A DNA stretch of 64,000 nucleotides, taken from NCBI GenBank assembly GCA_947034895.1, contig OX344764.1:13268001-13332000 (forward strand), read 5' to 3'. Made by a program: the position numbers and the translations under genes. Positions within the stretch are counted from its first letter, which is position 1. Each line of letters starts with the position of its first letter. The stretch comes from Rhytidiadelphus loreus. Taxonomy: Eukaryota > Streptophyta > Bryopsida > Hypnales > Hylocomiaceae. Positions 49,730-60,536 of this stretch are shown here, one piece after another. A model generated the notes under the pieces. It ran no database searches and was not told the origin of the DNA. It saw only the letters and a program-made list of their open reading frames with translations.

Positions 49730-50168
49730 TCAAATGAATATGACTGAAAAATATGACTGAGAAGAGTCGTTTTACAAATCATCAAAAAATATGACTCACC
49801 GCAGTCATATTCCACATGACTGCAAAATATGACTCACCGCAATCATATTCCATGTCATCAAAAAATATGACTCAATGCAGTCATATTCCACAAAATATGA
49901 TTGACCACAGTCGTATTCCACGTCATCAAAAAATATGACTCAATGCAGTCATATTCCACAAAATATGACTGACCACAGTCATATTCCACGTCATCAAAAA
50001 ATATGACTCAATGTAGTCATATTTCATAGTAATAAAAAATAGGACTCACCGCAGTCATATTCCACATCATCAAAAAATATGACTCAATGCAGTCATATTT
50101 CACAAAATATGACTGACCACAGTCATATTCCACGTCATCAAAAAATATGACTGAACGTAGTTATATTC
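49730..50168. repeat. Right subterminal palindrome array of CACTA 2
   Basis: About ten palindromes of the form ATATGACT-N6-AGTCATAT are arranged as pairs with a unit of roughly 60-65 bp. They lie within 0.7 kb of the right end, the usual place of CACTA transposase-binding repeats. Mirror copies of the half-site occur close to the left end (44576-44672). Confidence 0.85.
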
Positions 50169-50443
50169 CGCATAGGATTTTTTCATTTACTTGGGCAGCT
50201 CAAGAAAAAGTAAAAAAAATATATGCATTGTTGGTATTCTATGGCTAATTATGGGTATTTATACCCCTCAACTTATATGACTGCCAATATGATTGATGTC
50301 TGAAGCGACTGCTTCTAAACGACTGCAGTCAGTCATATTCCAAGTCATCTACAAAGATTTCTGCGTGAGTCATATTTTTTGATTTTATGACTCATTGCAG
50401 TCGTTTTTTGCAGTCATAAAACATTGCTTTTGTTGTAGTGTTA

Positions 50444-51079
50444 TACAAACATCCTAAAACCTAATACCCCAACAAGAAGTACTTCAAGTGCATCCACTGC
50501 AGCAACACGAGCTTTATGAGCAAGATATGCCTAAGTAAGTGTTGGTGGGATTCAAAGTGGCCAATTGTCAAGGATGATATGGGAAACCCCTTGTAGATGC
50601 TTCCCTACCCAAACTAAGGAAGAAGGCAAGGTAAGGATTTGGAGATGATTTAAAAAAGGAAGGAAAGGGGGAAGTAGAGACAAAGTTGATGTGGGCATCT
50701 AAAGACAAAAAGGATGGAGAAGGTAGTACCCAACGGTCAAACCATAAGTACGCTAATAATGACAGAGAAGGTAGTATACAACATGAACAACCTAAGAAAG
50801 TCACTAAACTTGAGATGATTGAGTACAATGTAGGAGACCCTGCAAAGAGGATGAAACATATGACAACTGTGAGCCCCAGAATTGTCTTTTAAGATCCGGA
50901 TTTTTCTTTTTTTTGCTTTATGCTCATTTTAATGAGTATTTCTATTAAAAAAAGTCCTAAAAAGTGTACTAACATTATGTTTGGTAGAAGTTCCTACTAA
51001 TAAGGTGTTTCAGGATCAAAAATTCTAGAAGTGCTCTAAATACTTTTGCGTGCTAAAGTTTATGTCTTAATAGGTGTTT
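50444..51079. other. Unassigned DNA between CACTA 2 and LTR copy B
   Basis: A 68-aa plus-strand ORF (50686-50892) is rich in Lys/Glu. Upstream, one frame reads KKYFKCIHCSN, which could be a zinc-finger relic, but too little is left to name it. A second LTR-like start (TGTGAGCCCC) occurs at 50868. Confidence 0.3.
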
Positions 51080-52560
51080 TGTGAGCCCCAAATTCGACAC
51101 TTGAGACCCATAGTTTTCTTTTTTTTAGATTGTTGCATTTAAAAGTCATAATATTATACAAAAAGCCCCCAAAAGAGTGTAGAACCAAAATAGGTATGTC
51201 ACATGCTAATATAGCTTTTGGTCATAAGTAACCTTTTACCCTTAGAACACCCCCCAAACCTACTTGTACATAGGCTAGAACCACAAAGTAGTGTGAAACA
51301 ACAGGCTTGTAGGGAACTTATCCAAAATAGCTTAAACTCCAATGCATGTGACTATGCTTGGCTATCCAGGAGAGGTAGGGAGATCCTTGAGTAAATCTCC
51401 AAATTTAGATTCTAGTTTTTCCATTCCATCGACAAAATATTATGAACCCTAATTATTAGCATGTAGGTGTTGTTTTTCCAAGACATGCCAATCGGAGGAA
51501 TCTATGGCCATCGGATGGTGCTCTAGGAACAAAAACGTGTCAAGGAGTCAATATCAAAATCGATTCGCCAAGATTCCCTCACATGTGGGAGATTCCCTGA
51601 TTGTTGATAATTAAAGAGAAGTCGGTTTTTACCTTTCTATCAACTGTGTGCAAGACTGACTCCAAACTTGGCACGTGCCTTAGGAAACTCCATGAGAGGT
51701 TTCCCCCAAAGTCTCGATTTTTTCTAATCTCCAAAAGATCTTTTTTCGAGTGGTCAACCGCTAAAAGCCATGAAAGAAAATTCACATAAATTATCCAAGC
51801 TGCGGTAGAATCTCATTAAAAATTAGATTAGCTTTTTTTATGTTAATAACATGCCCCAACAAGTTTCGAAGTATTCCGATTGTGGGAGGCAACCAAATCA
51901 CTGACATTCCCCCAATTATTAATTACGGTAGGATTTTTGTGGAGTTGACCAGCGGCCCGAGAGCACACAAAGTTGGAACAAAGACATCGAGGGGTCTTTC
52001 CTTATTCCCTAGGTCCCTCCCAACAACCCTAGCTAGTCGTCCTAGTCAGAAAAGGTAACTTCCAAAAGTTAGATTTTTATCCTTTTATTGATTATAGTTG
52101 GCATTGGTTGTCGATGGTTGTCAATGAATTTTTTGCGATAGGAACAGGGGGTAAGGGATCTTTCAAACTAAAAATGGCCTTTTGAAGCCAATGGCGCAAT
52201 TTGTTTGTGATTTGGAGTTGAACTCCAAAAGTTAGAGTTTAGGACCATCGTAAAACCTCTAATGCAGTGAAAATCCTAAAAGATAAGGATGAAAATCTCA
52301 CATGATAGGGTTACCTAGGTTAGAAAGGGAGGGGAAGGGCACCTTGGAATAGTATAAAAGGAAACCCTTTTCCCTCCCAAAACACCCCCTTTCTTGTACT
52401 TCAGACCGTTGGTTATGTGTGTTATGAAATTGTATGTTATGAAAATGCCTTGTGTTATGTACATGAACATTGTGGAACAAAGAAATAGTGTTATGTATAA
52501 GGACCTTAGAGAACATATGTGTGTACAAGGAAGAAGAAAGTAGACAATACATATGTAAAA
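51080..52560 (+). mobile_element. LTR family copy B, 3'-truncated
   Basis: It starts TGTGAGCCCCAAATTCGAC and follows LTR A and LTR C through the U3 region, including the TATA box at 52353. Similarity stops near 52560, just before another repeat, so the right part is lost. It supplies the unoccupied sites for the elements in copy C at 54330 and 56282. Confidence 0.75.
52353..52360 (+). promoter_or_regulatory. Probable LTR TATA box (copy B)
   Basis: TATAAAAG is followed by a pyrimidine-rich 'CCCTTTTCCCTCCC', as in copies A and C. Confidence 0.6.
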
Positions 52561-52574
52561 GGAGTACTATAGGC

Positions 52575-52910
52575 TACCATTAGAAGAGATTTCAAGCAAG
52601 GGGAAGGTTATTTCAGGCATGTTCCCCTTGTTGTGAACTAGCGGTACATTGGTGGAATATTAAAAAAATTCATTAATTTTAAATTTTAACTTTTAAAAAA
52701 TAATTAAAAGATAATAATAATAATAATATTTATAAAAATAATAATTAAAAAATAATTAAATATTATTATCTGACGTGGTTGAACTTCAACCACGTGAAAC
52801 TACGCATGTGGCCAAGTTCCCACAATCCAAGAACTGAGGGAACTCACAACCTTCTACAAAAATTGAATTTCATCTAATGTGATTTTCCGTTGTACACAAA
52901 GTAGTGGGCT
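52575..52910. mobile_element. Small element with central hairpin, copy 2
   Basis: It contains an 11-bp-arm hairpin ACGTGGTTGAA/TTCAACCACGT (52773-52795) in an A/T-only core, followed by 'GGGAACTCACAACC' and 'TTTCATCTAATGTGATT'. These words also occur in the element at 56282-56878. Its exact ends are uncertain. Confidence 0.45.
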
Positions 52911-53936
52911 TCCAATTAGGCCTTTCACGTTTACAGGGGTTGTCCAAGATTGTCATCCAACGAATGAAGTCTTCTTGAGTAGAATGTAATGTGATAATGA
53001 AGGCCTGGGGGATTCCGTTATACCATTCGTTGAATACTATGACTATGTATAGAGGAAATTGTAGAAGACAATTAGGAGGGTAGATAAGCGGATACCCAAT
53101 GCAATTGAAATGAAGACAAAATTAATAAGACATTGAAATAGTGCTTAGCTTTTGAGAGAATTGAACAGTGTTTCCAACATCTTTATTTTATTTTCATTAA
53201 TTAGTGTCAAACATGGCATCAATAGAAACACTATTTTTATGTCCAAATTGAACCATAACTTCCCACTACTAAGGTGTGTGAATACCCAATGTGAAGGGAA
53301 TAGTGGATGGTGTGAGTTCTCCCTATATGACTACACATGAAATATGTTAATAAAACACACTTTCTTGATTGGCTTGTACCCACAACAACATAGTTGTACA
53401 CTCTTGGCATTATGAATATCAAACATGTATGTCTCCCGTGCAATGTAACCTTTGTGGTTAGATTGCACACCTCCCATTCATGAAGAAACATGTATTTTAA
53501 ATGCCCCTGCCATTCATGAAGGAATCCTTCACAACTTAAATATGCTTTGACATAATTTGTGGAACACTATGACCATCCCTTAGTAGTTTGACAACAAAGT
53601 CCTTGATTTTGCAAACAAGTGTTACAAAAAGGCACTTTGATCTCTAATGTTTTGCTATCCATGGCACAAAATGCCAACTTGTTTACATCCTCCTCCTAGT
53701 AGAAAGAAATCTTTGTGACATCTAAAAGAAAATAGAGGCTCTTTACACTAAAAGACGCAAGACATCCATGCTTCAATGAACCACCCCATTGCTTCAATGA
53801 ATCTTGAAGTTTCTTGGTTAGAACACGGCTAGATGTAGTACATGTTACTCCTATCGGTGAAGGACCGGGGTGGAAAAAAATTTGGTCCACTATCGTAATT
53901 GCATTTGCAACAATGTTCCTCCAAATTGCGGACGCT
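52911..53936. other. Unidentified DNA between LTR copies
   Basis: Minus-strand ORFs at 53237-53491 and 53696-53890 are separated by stops and resemble no family that I know; they could be a decayed host or transposon gene. No RNA gene was seen. Confidence 0.3.
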
Positions 53937-54329
53937 TGTGAGCCTCTAATTCATCACTAGGGACTCATAGTTTTCTTTTTTTTAGATTTGTGCATTTAAA
54001 GTCGTAATATTATACAAAAAGCCCCCAAAAGAGTGTAGAATCAAAATAGGTATGTTACATGCTAGTATAGCTTTTGGTCATAATAGCCTTTTATCCTTAA
54101 TCCCCCCCCAAAAAAAACCACTTGTACATAGGTTAGAACCACAAAGTAGTGGGAGGCAACATGCTTATAGGGAACTTATCCGAAATAGCCTAAAATCCAG
54201 TACATATAACCATGTTTGGCTAAATTAGTTCTAGGAGAAATAGAGAGATCTTTACGTAAATCTCCAAAGATAGGTTCTAGTTTCCTTATTTGATCAACAA
54301 AATATTAGGAACCCCAATCGTTAGCATGG

Positions 54330-55651
54330 GGTGAATGCAAGAAACACCGGTACTATTTTGCATCACAATTGGAATGACGGAGTTGCCATTCGCCATATCT
54401 TTTGGAAAATGAAGTCCATGTACTTGAAATTTTTATTGGAGATGGCCCTGGGGAGATCACTTAGAGTGTCCATTTAGAACCTACATGCGTTAAGATTTTG
54501 GACCTCCTATTTTATATCCTAAAATTTAAATAAAAGGAGGAAAAAAAAATATCAATATATTTCCCTACTTTGGAAGTTTATGTTCTGAATTATTGATAAT
54601 TTTATTTGTTAATTATAATTAGTTACAAATTTTTGAAGTAAAAATCTACACAGTAGAGGTGAAAATAACTTTCACACCCCTATTTTATATAAGAAAAAAT
54701 TGTCTAAAAAATAAACAAAAAATTCTTGAAAATAAATTTATATTTAAATTTCATTTTTCTTGAATATTGATGCAATGGTCATTTAAATGTGTTCTCTATA
54801 AATATTTGAGTTGAAAAACATGCTATTTTAGTTTATTTTTCAACCTATTCTACAAATCATTTCACATGTTTTTTGAATTGGGAATTTTTGGCAATAGAAA
54901 CCTACAATCGTTATTAAACAAAGCTCAAAATTTTAGGTTCAAATTATAGTTTATTAAAAAGTATATAGGAGGGCAAAAAATCACTATAACACACATAGTT
55001 ACTTATAGATACACTAAGTGATCTCCCCGGGGAGATGGCTAACTTAGAAGTCCTCAAATTCCTTATTTTTGAGAAATTTTGAAAAAAATCCTTTAATTAA
55101 ATTGTAGTTTAGCTAGTTTGTCACACTTTGTGGTTTAGGGGTTTTTAGTACTATGGAGCATCCAAAAATTATGATGTTCACTTGAATTTTTTGTAGGTTA
55201 TTCCCACACTAGATGAGCATGTGCCCACCAAAGGGCATTAAAAAAAACACAATTCTTTATCCTCAACAAGCATGCAAATAGGGGTCCCTTGCGCATAGCA
55301 CTCCAAACATTCATGATGGTTTCAACTTCTAGTTTTTGGTGAAATGTAATCACTATCATGTGATTCATGTCTTTACAAATGGCCAATTTTTAGTTTTTTT
55401 TATTCATGATTTTTTAAATATTATTAATTTATACTTAATTTTATCTACTTTTGTGACAAACTATCATTTTTTCCAAATAGTACTATTTCAATATTATTAA
55501 GTACTCAAAAGTACTATTGGTTGTTGATTTTTCATATCAACAGCTGAGACTGCTCCGTTTTGTAGTATTGTAGTACTCATAGTACTGAGCACCAAAAATC
55601 ACAGTTTGGGCAGAACGCTCCCTAAATCGTTTGGTGTTTCTTGCATCTATC
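54330..55651. mobile_element. TIR element in LTR copy C
   Basis: Ends are GGGTGAATGCAAGAAACACC and, in reverse complement, GATAGATGCAAGAAACACC. CATG occurs on both sides (54326-54329 and 55652-55655). LTR copy B at about 51455-51485 has the same flanks without this DNA. It carries a nested hAT-like MITE; without it the element is about 0.73 kb. Its superfamily is unknown. Confidence 0.75.
54446..55030 (+). mobile_element. hAT-like MITE, copy 4
   Basis: A 585-bp copy with an 8-bp duplication GGAGATGG (54438-54445 and 55031-55038). The ends contain GGGGAGATCACTTAG in inverted orientation. The interior matches copies 1-3 ('CTGAATTATTGAT', 'ACAAATTTTTGAAGTAAAAA'). It lies inside the TIR element 54330-55651 and is therefore the youngest of that three-layer nest. 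Confidence 0.88.
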
Positions 55652-56281
55652 CATGCAGATGTCACTTTTCCAAGACATGTCACATAGAAAAATCTATGGT
55701 CACCGGATGATGCTTAAGGATCAAAAGCATGTCAGAAAGTCAACAGCAAAATCGATTCGCCATGATTCCCTCACATGTGGGAGATTTTCTGACTGTTGGT
55801 AATTCAAGAGAAATTGTTTTTTACCTTTCTACCAACTGTGTGCAAGACTAACTCCAGACTTGGCACATGCCTTGGGAAATTCCATGAGAAGTTTCCCAAA
55901 AAGTCTCAGTTTTTTCTAATCTCCAAAAGATCTTTTTCCGAGCAGTCAACTACTAAAAACCACAAAAGAAAATTCACATAAATTATCCAAGCTGTGTTAA
56001 AATCTCACTAAAAATTATATTAGCTTATTTTATGTTAATAACATGCCCCCAACAAGTTTCAAAGTATTCTGATTGCAAGAGGTAACCGAATTACCGACAT
56101 TCCCCCAGTTATCAATTACGGCAAGATTTCTGCGGAGTCGACCGGCATCCCGGGAGCGCACGAAGTCGGAACGAAGTCATCAAGGGGTATTTTCTTACTC
56201 CCTAGATCCTTTCCAACAACCCTAGCTAGTCACCCTAGTCAGTAAAGATAACCTCCAAAAGTTAGATTTTTACCCTTTTAT

Positions 56282-56878
56282 CACTAGAAGAAAACCGCGT
56301 AGGACTGCCCAAACTCTTTGTTTAATTCCCCCAAAACATTAGATGATATTTGGGGGTTCGGGAGGGCCGTCTCAGGCCTGTTCTTGGCATTGTTCCCCGA
56401 CAGTCCGGGAACGGCCACTGTCAGATTTTTTTTTTTTTTTCAAATTTTTTTTTTTTTTTTTCAAAATTTTAAAACGAAAGATTGAGTTGAATTTTTTTTT
56501 TGAATTTTTTTGAAATGACGTGGCAATCACCTTGCCACGTCAGGCAGCACCTGCGAACTGTTGCGAACTATTGGGGACTGCTGGGGGGTTGTTCCCAGAC
56601 CAAGGGAACTCACAACCCTCCCAAGGGGCTGAATCCCTTCTAATGCTGTGTTAGATTCAACAAAAAACGTCATATGGTTTTTGTTAAAAACCATGTTGAG
56701 AATGCAAAGAATTGTGTTACAACACAGGGAAATGCAAAATCTATGTTGGTTTCTATGATATCTATGTTTCTCTTGGTTTTCACTGCGTTTTCAACATGGT
56801 TTTCAACAAAAACCATATGACGTTTTTTGTTGGATCCAACGCAGATTTTGGGTTGTCCAACGCGATGTTCTTCTAGTG
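56282..56878. mobile_element. 597-bp CACTA-type MITE in LTR copy C
   Basis: It begins CACTAGAAGAAAACCGCG and ends, in reverse complement, CACTAGAAGAACATCGCG, flanked by TAT (56279-56281 and 56879-56881). LTR copy B reads through the empty site near 52075-52095 (CCTTTTATTGATTATAG). It contains a hairpin TGACGTGGCAA/TTGCCACGTCA (56516-56542) and, near the right end, an inner inverted pair with 'CATATGGTTTTTGTT' and its complement. Confidence 0.9.
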
Positions 56879-57137
56879 TATTGATTCCAGTTGGCGCTAG
56901 TTTTCGATGAGTTTTTTGCGAGAAAAACAAGGGGTATGGGGTACCTTAGACTAAAAATGGCCTTTTAAAGCCAATGGTGCAATCCGTTTGCAATTAGAAA
57001 TTGAACTCCAAAAGTTAAAATTAAGACCAACGTAAAAACCCTAATGTAATGAAAATCTTAAAAGTTAAGGATAAAAATCTAGAACAATAGGGTTACCTAG
57101 GTTAGAAAGAGAGGATAAGGACCGTGTCCCAGGAGAG

Positions 57138-57145
57138 TATAAAAG
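57138..57145 (+). promoter_or_regulatory. Probable LTR TATA box (copy C)
   Basis: TATAAAAG is followed by 'GGCACCCTTATTCCTCTC', in the same position as in copies A and B relative to shared flanking sequence. Confidence 0.6.
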
Positions 57146-57974
57146 GGCACCCTTATTCCTCTCAAAACATCCCCTTTTTTTGGCCAAAACTCTTGAGCCA
57201 TGTCTTTTGGCTTCCTTTGGAGCTATTGTTGGCGTTCTTCTTAAGAAGTGAAGAGGACTTTGGGGGTCCCTCTACACTGTACTGCTAAGGTGGTTTTCAG
57301 AGTCTTCATCTTTGTGTTGTAAACATCTTGTTGAAGTGAGTCATTAACTTTTGTTCCCTTATGTCTTCATGCGTACTAACCCTAGAGCTTCCCCTCCACC
57401 GTACTTTGGCAATGCTGCTTTAGAGGACCTCTAGTTCTTTGTTTTTTTCACCATTGTTGTACTAACCCCATGCTACTAACCACGAGTCATTCTATCCTTG
57501 TTACTAACCCAAACCCCATGCGTTGCATTGGTTCTAGTCCCTTTTGTCCTCGTTAGAAAAAAAATGGGGTGGTTTCCTTTTGGGTAACAAAACTCTATCT
57601 TTCCCACTCAATCTCAATCCTAGATTGTGTATTAAAGGTCCATTAGACGGCAGAGCTTTGAACCTTCAAGGGGTCACGAGTCTTAGATTTGGTGTTAAAT
57701 CCAAATCAACGGTGGAGCTTTGAACCCACCTACCGGTTAACTCCAAAGTTTAGTTTCCAAAACGTGTTGGAAACAAACCAAAGTTTAGCATCCAAAATAG
57801 AGTTTATTAAGTTACAATTAGGTATCAAGTCCCAACTTTTACCAAGTACAACTAGGGATTAAAGTCCCCACCCTACCAAGTATTGGTGGGGTCTCTGCTC
57901 TCCAATTTGCCAAGAAGAGGTTAATCCCCTTTTGTTTTATTTTTCATTGCAAGGGCCAACATCGGACCAGCAGC

Positions 57975-58165
57975 CCCGGCCACCAATCCAATACCAACAC
58001 CAGCAGGCCAAGCACCAACGGGTTGGGCACCAACGGGCCGGACAACTTGTAGGTAGGCACCAACAGGCTGAGCACAGTAGCCAACATCCAACAAGTTGGG
58101 CACCAAAGGCACATCAAGCAAGTTGAGCATAGCAATCTGGCACCCAAGCAAGTTGGATACCAATA
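57975..58165. repeat. Minisatellite of GCACCAACGGG-type units
   Basis: Units of about 18-25 bp contain 'GCACCAACAGGC', 'GCACCAACGGGT' or 'CAAGTTGG'. The ORFs on both strands across it are repeat products rich in Gln/His or Val/Pro/Leu. Confidence 0.65.
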
Positions 58166-58266
58166 CAACATCGGCTCCAGAAACTCAGGCTACTTTCCTT
58201 TGAGGGGTTTTTGGGTCTCCTTAAGAAAAACGGGAAAAAATAGGGACATTAAGGATAGTTTAGCAT

Positions 58267-58419
58267 CACTTCAAGAAAATGGGGGTATAAATGACTTCTC
58301 CACAATGACTGCACCAACAACAATGATTGCAAATTAATCATTTTGAAATCACTTTGAAGTCATTGTTGTCAATGTAGTCATTGTGGAGAAGTCATTTATA
58401 CCTCCATTTTCTTGTAGTG
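58267..58419. mobile_element. 153-bp CACTA-type hairpin MITE
   Basis: Ends are CACTTCAAGAAAATGGGGGT and, in reverse complement, CACTACAAGAAAATGGAGGT. The inverted arms extend about 45 bp, through 'GACTTCTCCACAATGACT'. Flanking CAT is duplicated (58264-58266 and 58420-58422). Confidence 0.87.
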
Positions 58420-58430
58420 CATAAAAAAGA

Positions 58431-58640
58431 AAATATAGATTAGCATAGAAATTAAGGATAGTTTAGTATAGAAGAGGAAATATAGATTAGTATAGAAGTT
58501 AAAGATAGTTTAGCATAGAAGAGAAAATATAGATTAGCATAGAGGAAAATGTTAGTTTAGTATAGAAGGGGAACCATAAATTAGCATAGAGAGGAAGGAT
58601 AGTTTAGTATAGGAGGAGGAAGATAGATTAGCATAAAGTG
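58431..58640 (+). repeat. Tandem repeats of TAGATTAGCATAGA-type units
   Basis: About four copies of a roughly 55-60-bp unit that alternates 'AATATAGATTAGCATAGA' with 'GATAGTTTAGTATAGAAG'. This is non-coding. Confidence 0.75.
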
Positions 58641-59199
58641 TGAGAGAGAGAGACGGCAAAAAGAACACCTCCATTCTACAATCACCACCACTTTTCCTTC
58701 TCTTCAACCATTCAACAAACCACCACCGAAGCAAACACTATAAGTAAGAAGTGAAGGAGAGAGAGGAAGACTTAAATAGAGGAGGTGGAGAAGATAGGAA
58801 GAAATCCGAGAAATCCTTCTCCGCCATTAGGATAAATTGACGCGTAAGAGTGAGACGTAAGTGGTGGTTAACCAAATCTAGGACTACGTAACCAAGTTGG
58901 TGAGTGCCCAACCACTCCTATTAAATGGGGCACGTGAGTTGAGGCGGAAAGAAAAGAAAGAAAACTAAAAGAAAGATCAACGCCTCCTTCGTAACCATAA
59001 AGATTGCACCAAAGGGCAGGGTTGTCTTGTCTGACAGAATTTCGGGTTTTTGTGTCTAATAGACGTCGCATGTCGCATGTCGAATTGTCGAGTTGTCGAG
59101 TATGGGCGGTTTTTGTTGTCGTGTACAGATTTCGGATTTCAAATTTTTTATCCCTAGGTAAAACGGACTGTCCTACGTGGCTGTGACGTGGCGTGCTTC

Positions 59200-59410
59200 A
59201 TGAGGGGCGACCGCGGGTAGGGGCAACCGCGGGTAGGGGCGACCACGGGTAGGGGGCGACTACGGGTCCAAAATCTAGGGCGACCGCGGGTACAGGGCGA
59301 CTGCGGGTCCAAAATCTAGGGCAACTGTGGGTCTAGGGGCGACCACAGGTCCCTTTAAGGGCAACCACGGGTCTAGAGGCGACCTCTGGTCCCTAGGGGC
59401 GACCTCTTTG
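59200..59410 (+). repeat. GGGCGACCRCGGGT minisatellite
   Basis: About eleven units of 17-24 bp have the core 'GGGCGACCGCGGGT' with variants, some followed by 'CCAAAATCTA'. The same core recurs in the array at 62518-62960. Confidence 0.85.
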
Positions 59411-60536
59411 TTGCAATTGTCCAAAAAAACTTTCAAAACTATTATTTCTAGTACAAAAAGAAAAAAGAAAATTAATGGTATTTTTGAATATGTAATCGTA
59501 GGATCTTAAAGTAGAATAGTATGACAATGTGTGGAAAAAATTTCAAACACTTTCACCACATAGATTGCAAGGTAAATGCGTTCAAAGTGAAGAAATCACA
59601 TTTGTGACATATTGACAAACTACTTTGAATCTTCTTAACTTAAAAAAGTTTACATTATAGTCTTAAATTAAAAAAATTTCATCATTCAAAATTGATTTGA
59701 AAATATAAAATATTTAAAATTTAAAAATAATGTGGTTTCATTCTTTAAAAAATTATTAAGTAGAAGAAAGAACATTATAGAGAGAAAAAACTTTATCATT
59801 AATAGCTTTAAAATGGAATTAAAACACACTAATCCCAATGGTGAGATTGTTCTATGAATCAAAGTTAATTTTTTGAACTTATTTGTTTAATTGTTTTGAA
59901 AAAGTTTGAAACTTGAGTGGCCCAAAAGAATCCTATGCTTAATTTTTTTTAATATGATACTATGATTGCTCACAAAAAAGATGCTCCATAACTTTCATAC
60001 CATCAATCCCCCAAAAATGAACCAAAGCTTTTGAAGTACAAAAAAATTCCAATCTATGAGAACAAAAAAACTTTAATTTTTAATTCAAATTTTCGTGAAT
60101 TTTTTTTCTTCACCTAATTTATATTTAGGCTTATTGTGGTATAACTCTTGCTCTTTGGCACCAATTAAAATACAAATTACAATCCCATAAAACTAACAAG
60201 TTTATCTATATCATGAAAAAGTATCAAAAGCTTCATAAAAAATTGACCTTATATGAAGTTGCCCAAAATCCATTTTCCAAACTACAAAGTCAATTGAGAC
60301 TTTAGAGCTTAACATCCTAACAATGTAATCTCTACAAGAGAAAAGGTTGTTTTAAGTACAACCTAGTAGTATAGTCCTACAATCTTATGATCTTTAGGGA
60401 GATTTTTAGTAAATTTTTATTGAAAAAAAATGTATTTTTAATAAATATTTACTATAATTTGCTAAAAGGTCATAAATTATAGAACTATATTGCTAAGACC
60501 ATACCTAAAACATTCCTTTCTCTTCTAGTGATTATT
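59411..60536. other. AT-rich gene-free DNA
   Basis: A degenerate CACTA-type right end ('CTTTCTCTTCTAGTG') is visible at 60513-60529 with a possible decayed left end near 60332. No gene was seen. Confidence 0.4.

Larger units (their letters stand above)
44550..50440. mobile_element. Non-autonomous CACTA transposon 2, split by an LTR
   Basis: It begins CACTACAACAACGGCGGTG and ends, in reverse complement, CACTACAACAAAAGCAATG. It is flanked by a perfect TTA duplication (44547-44549 and 50441-50443). Total span is 5891 bp, of which 3640 bp is the inserted LTR with its duplication, leaving about 2.25 kb. The layout matches CACTA 1: left ATATGACT motifs, 'AGGGTTTTGAAA' repeats, the exon-like block and a right subterminal array. 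No transposase is encoded. Confidence 0.92.
53937..59000 (+). mobile_element. LTR family copy C, with nested insertions
   Basis: It starts TGTGAGCCTCTAATTC and follows copies A and B: 'CCCCCAAAAGAGTGTAG' near 54020, a TATA box at 57138, and a region near 57620-57790 ('GGAGCTTTGAACC', 'AACTCCAAAGTTTAGTTTCC') that matches the reverse complement of 46560-46700. Insertions occupy 54330-55651, 56282-56878 and 58267-58419. The right end is not resolved; similarity to copy A is still visible near 58930 ('GGGGCACGTGAGTTGAGG'). Confidence 0.65.
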
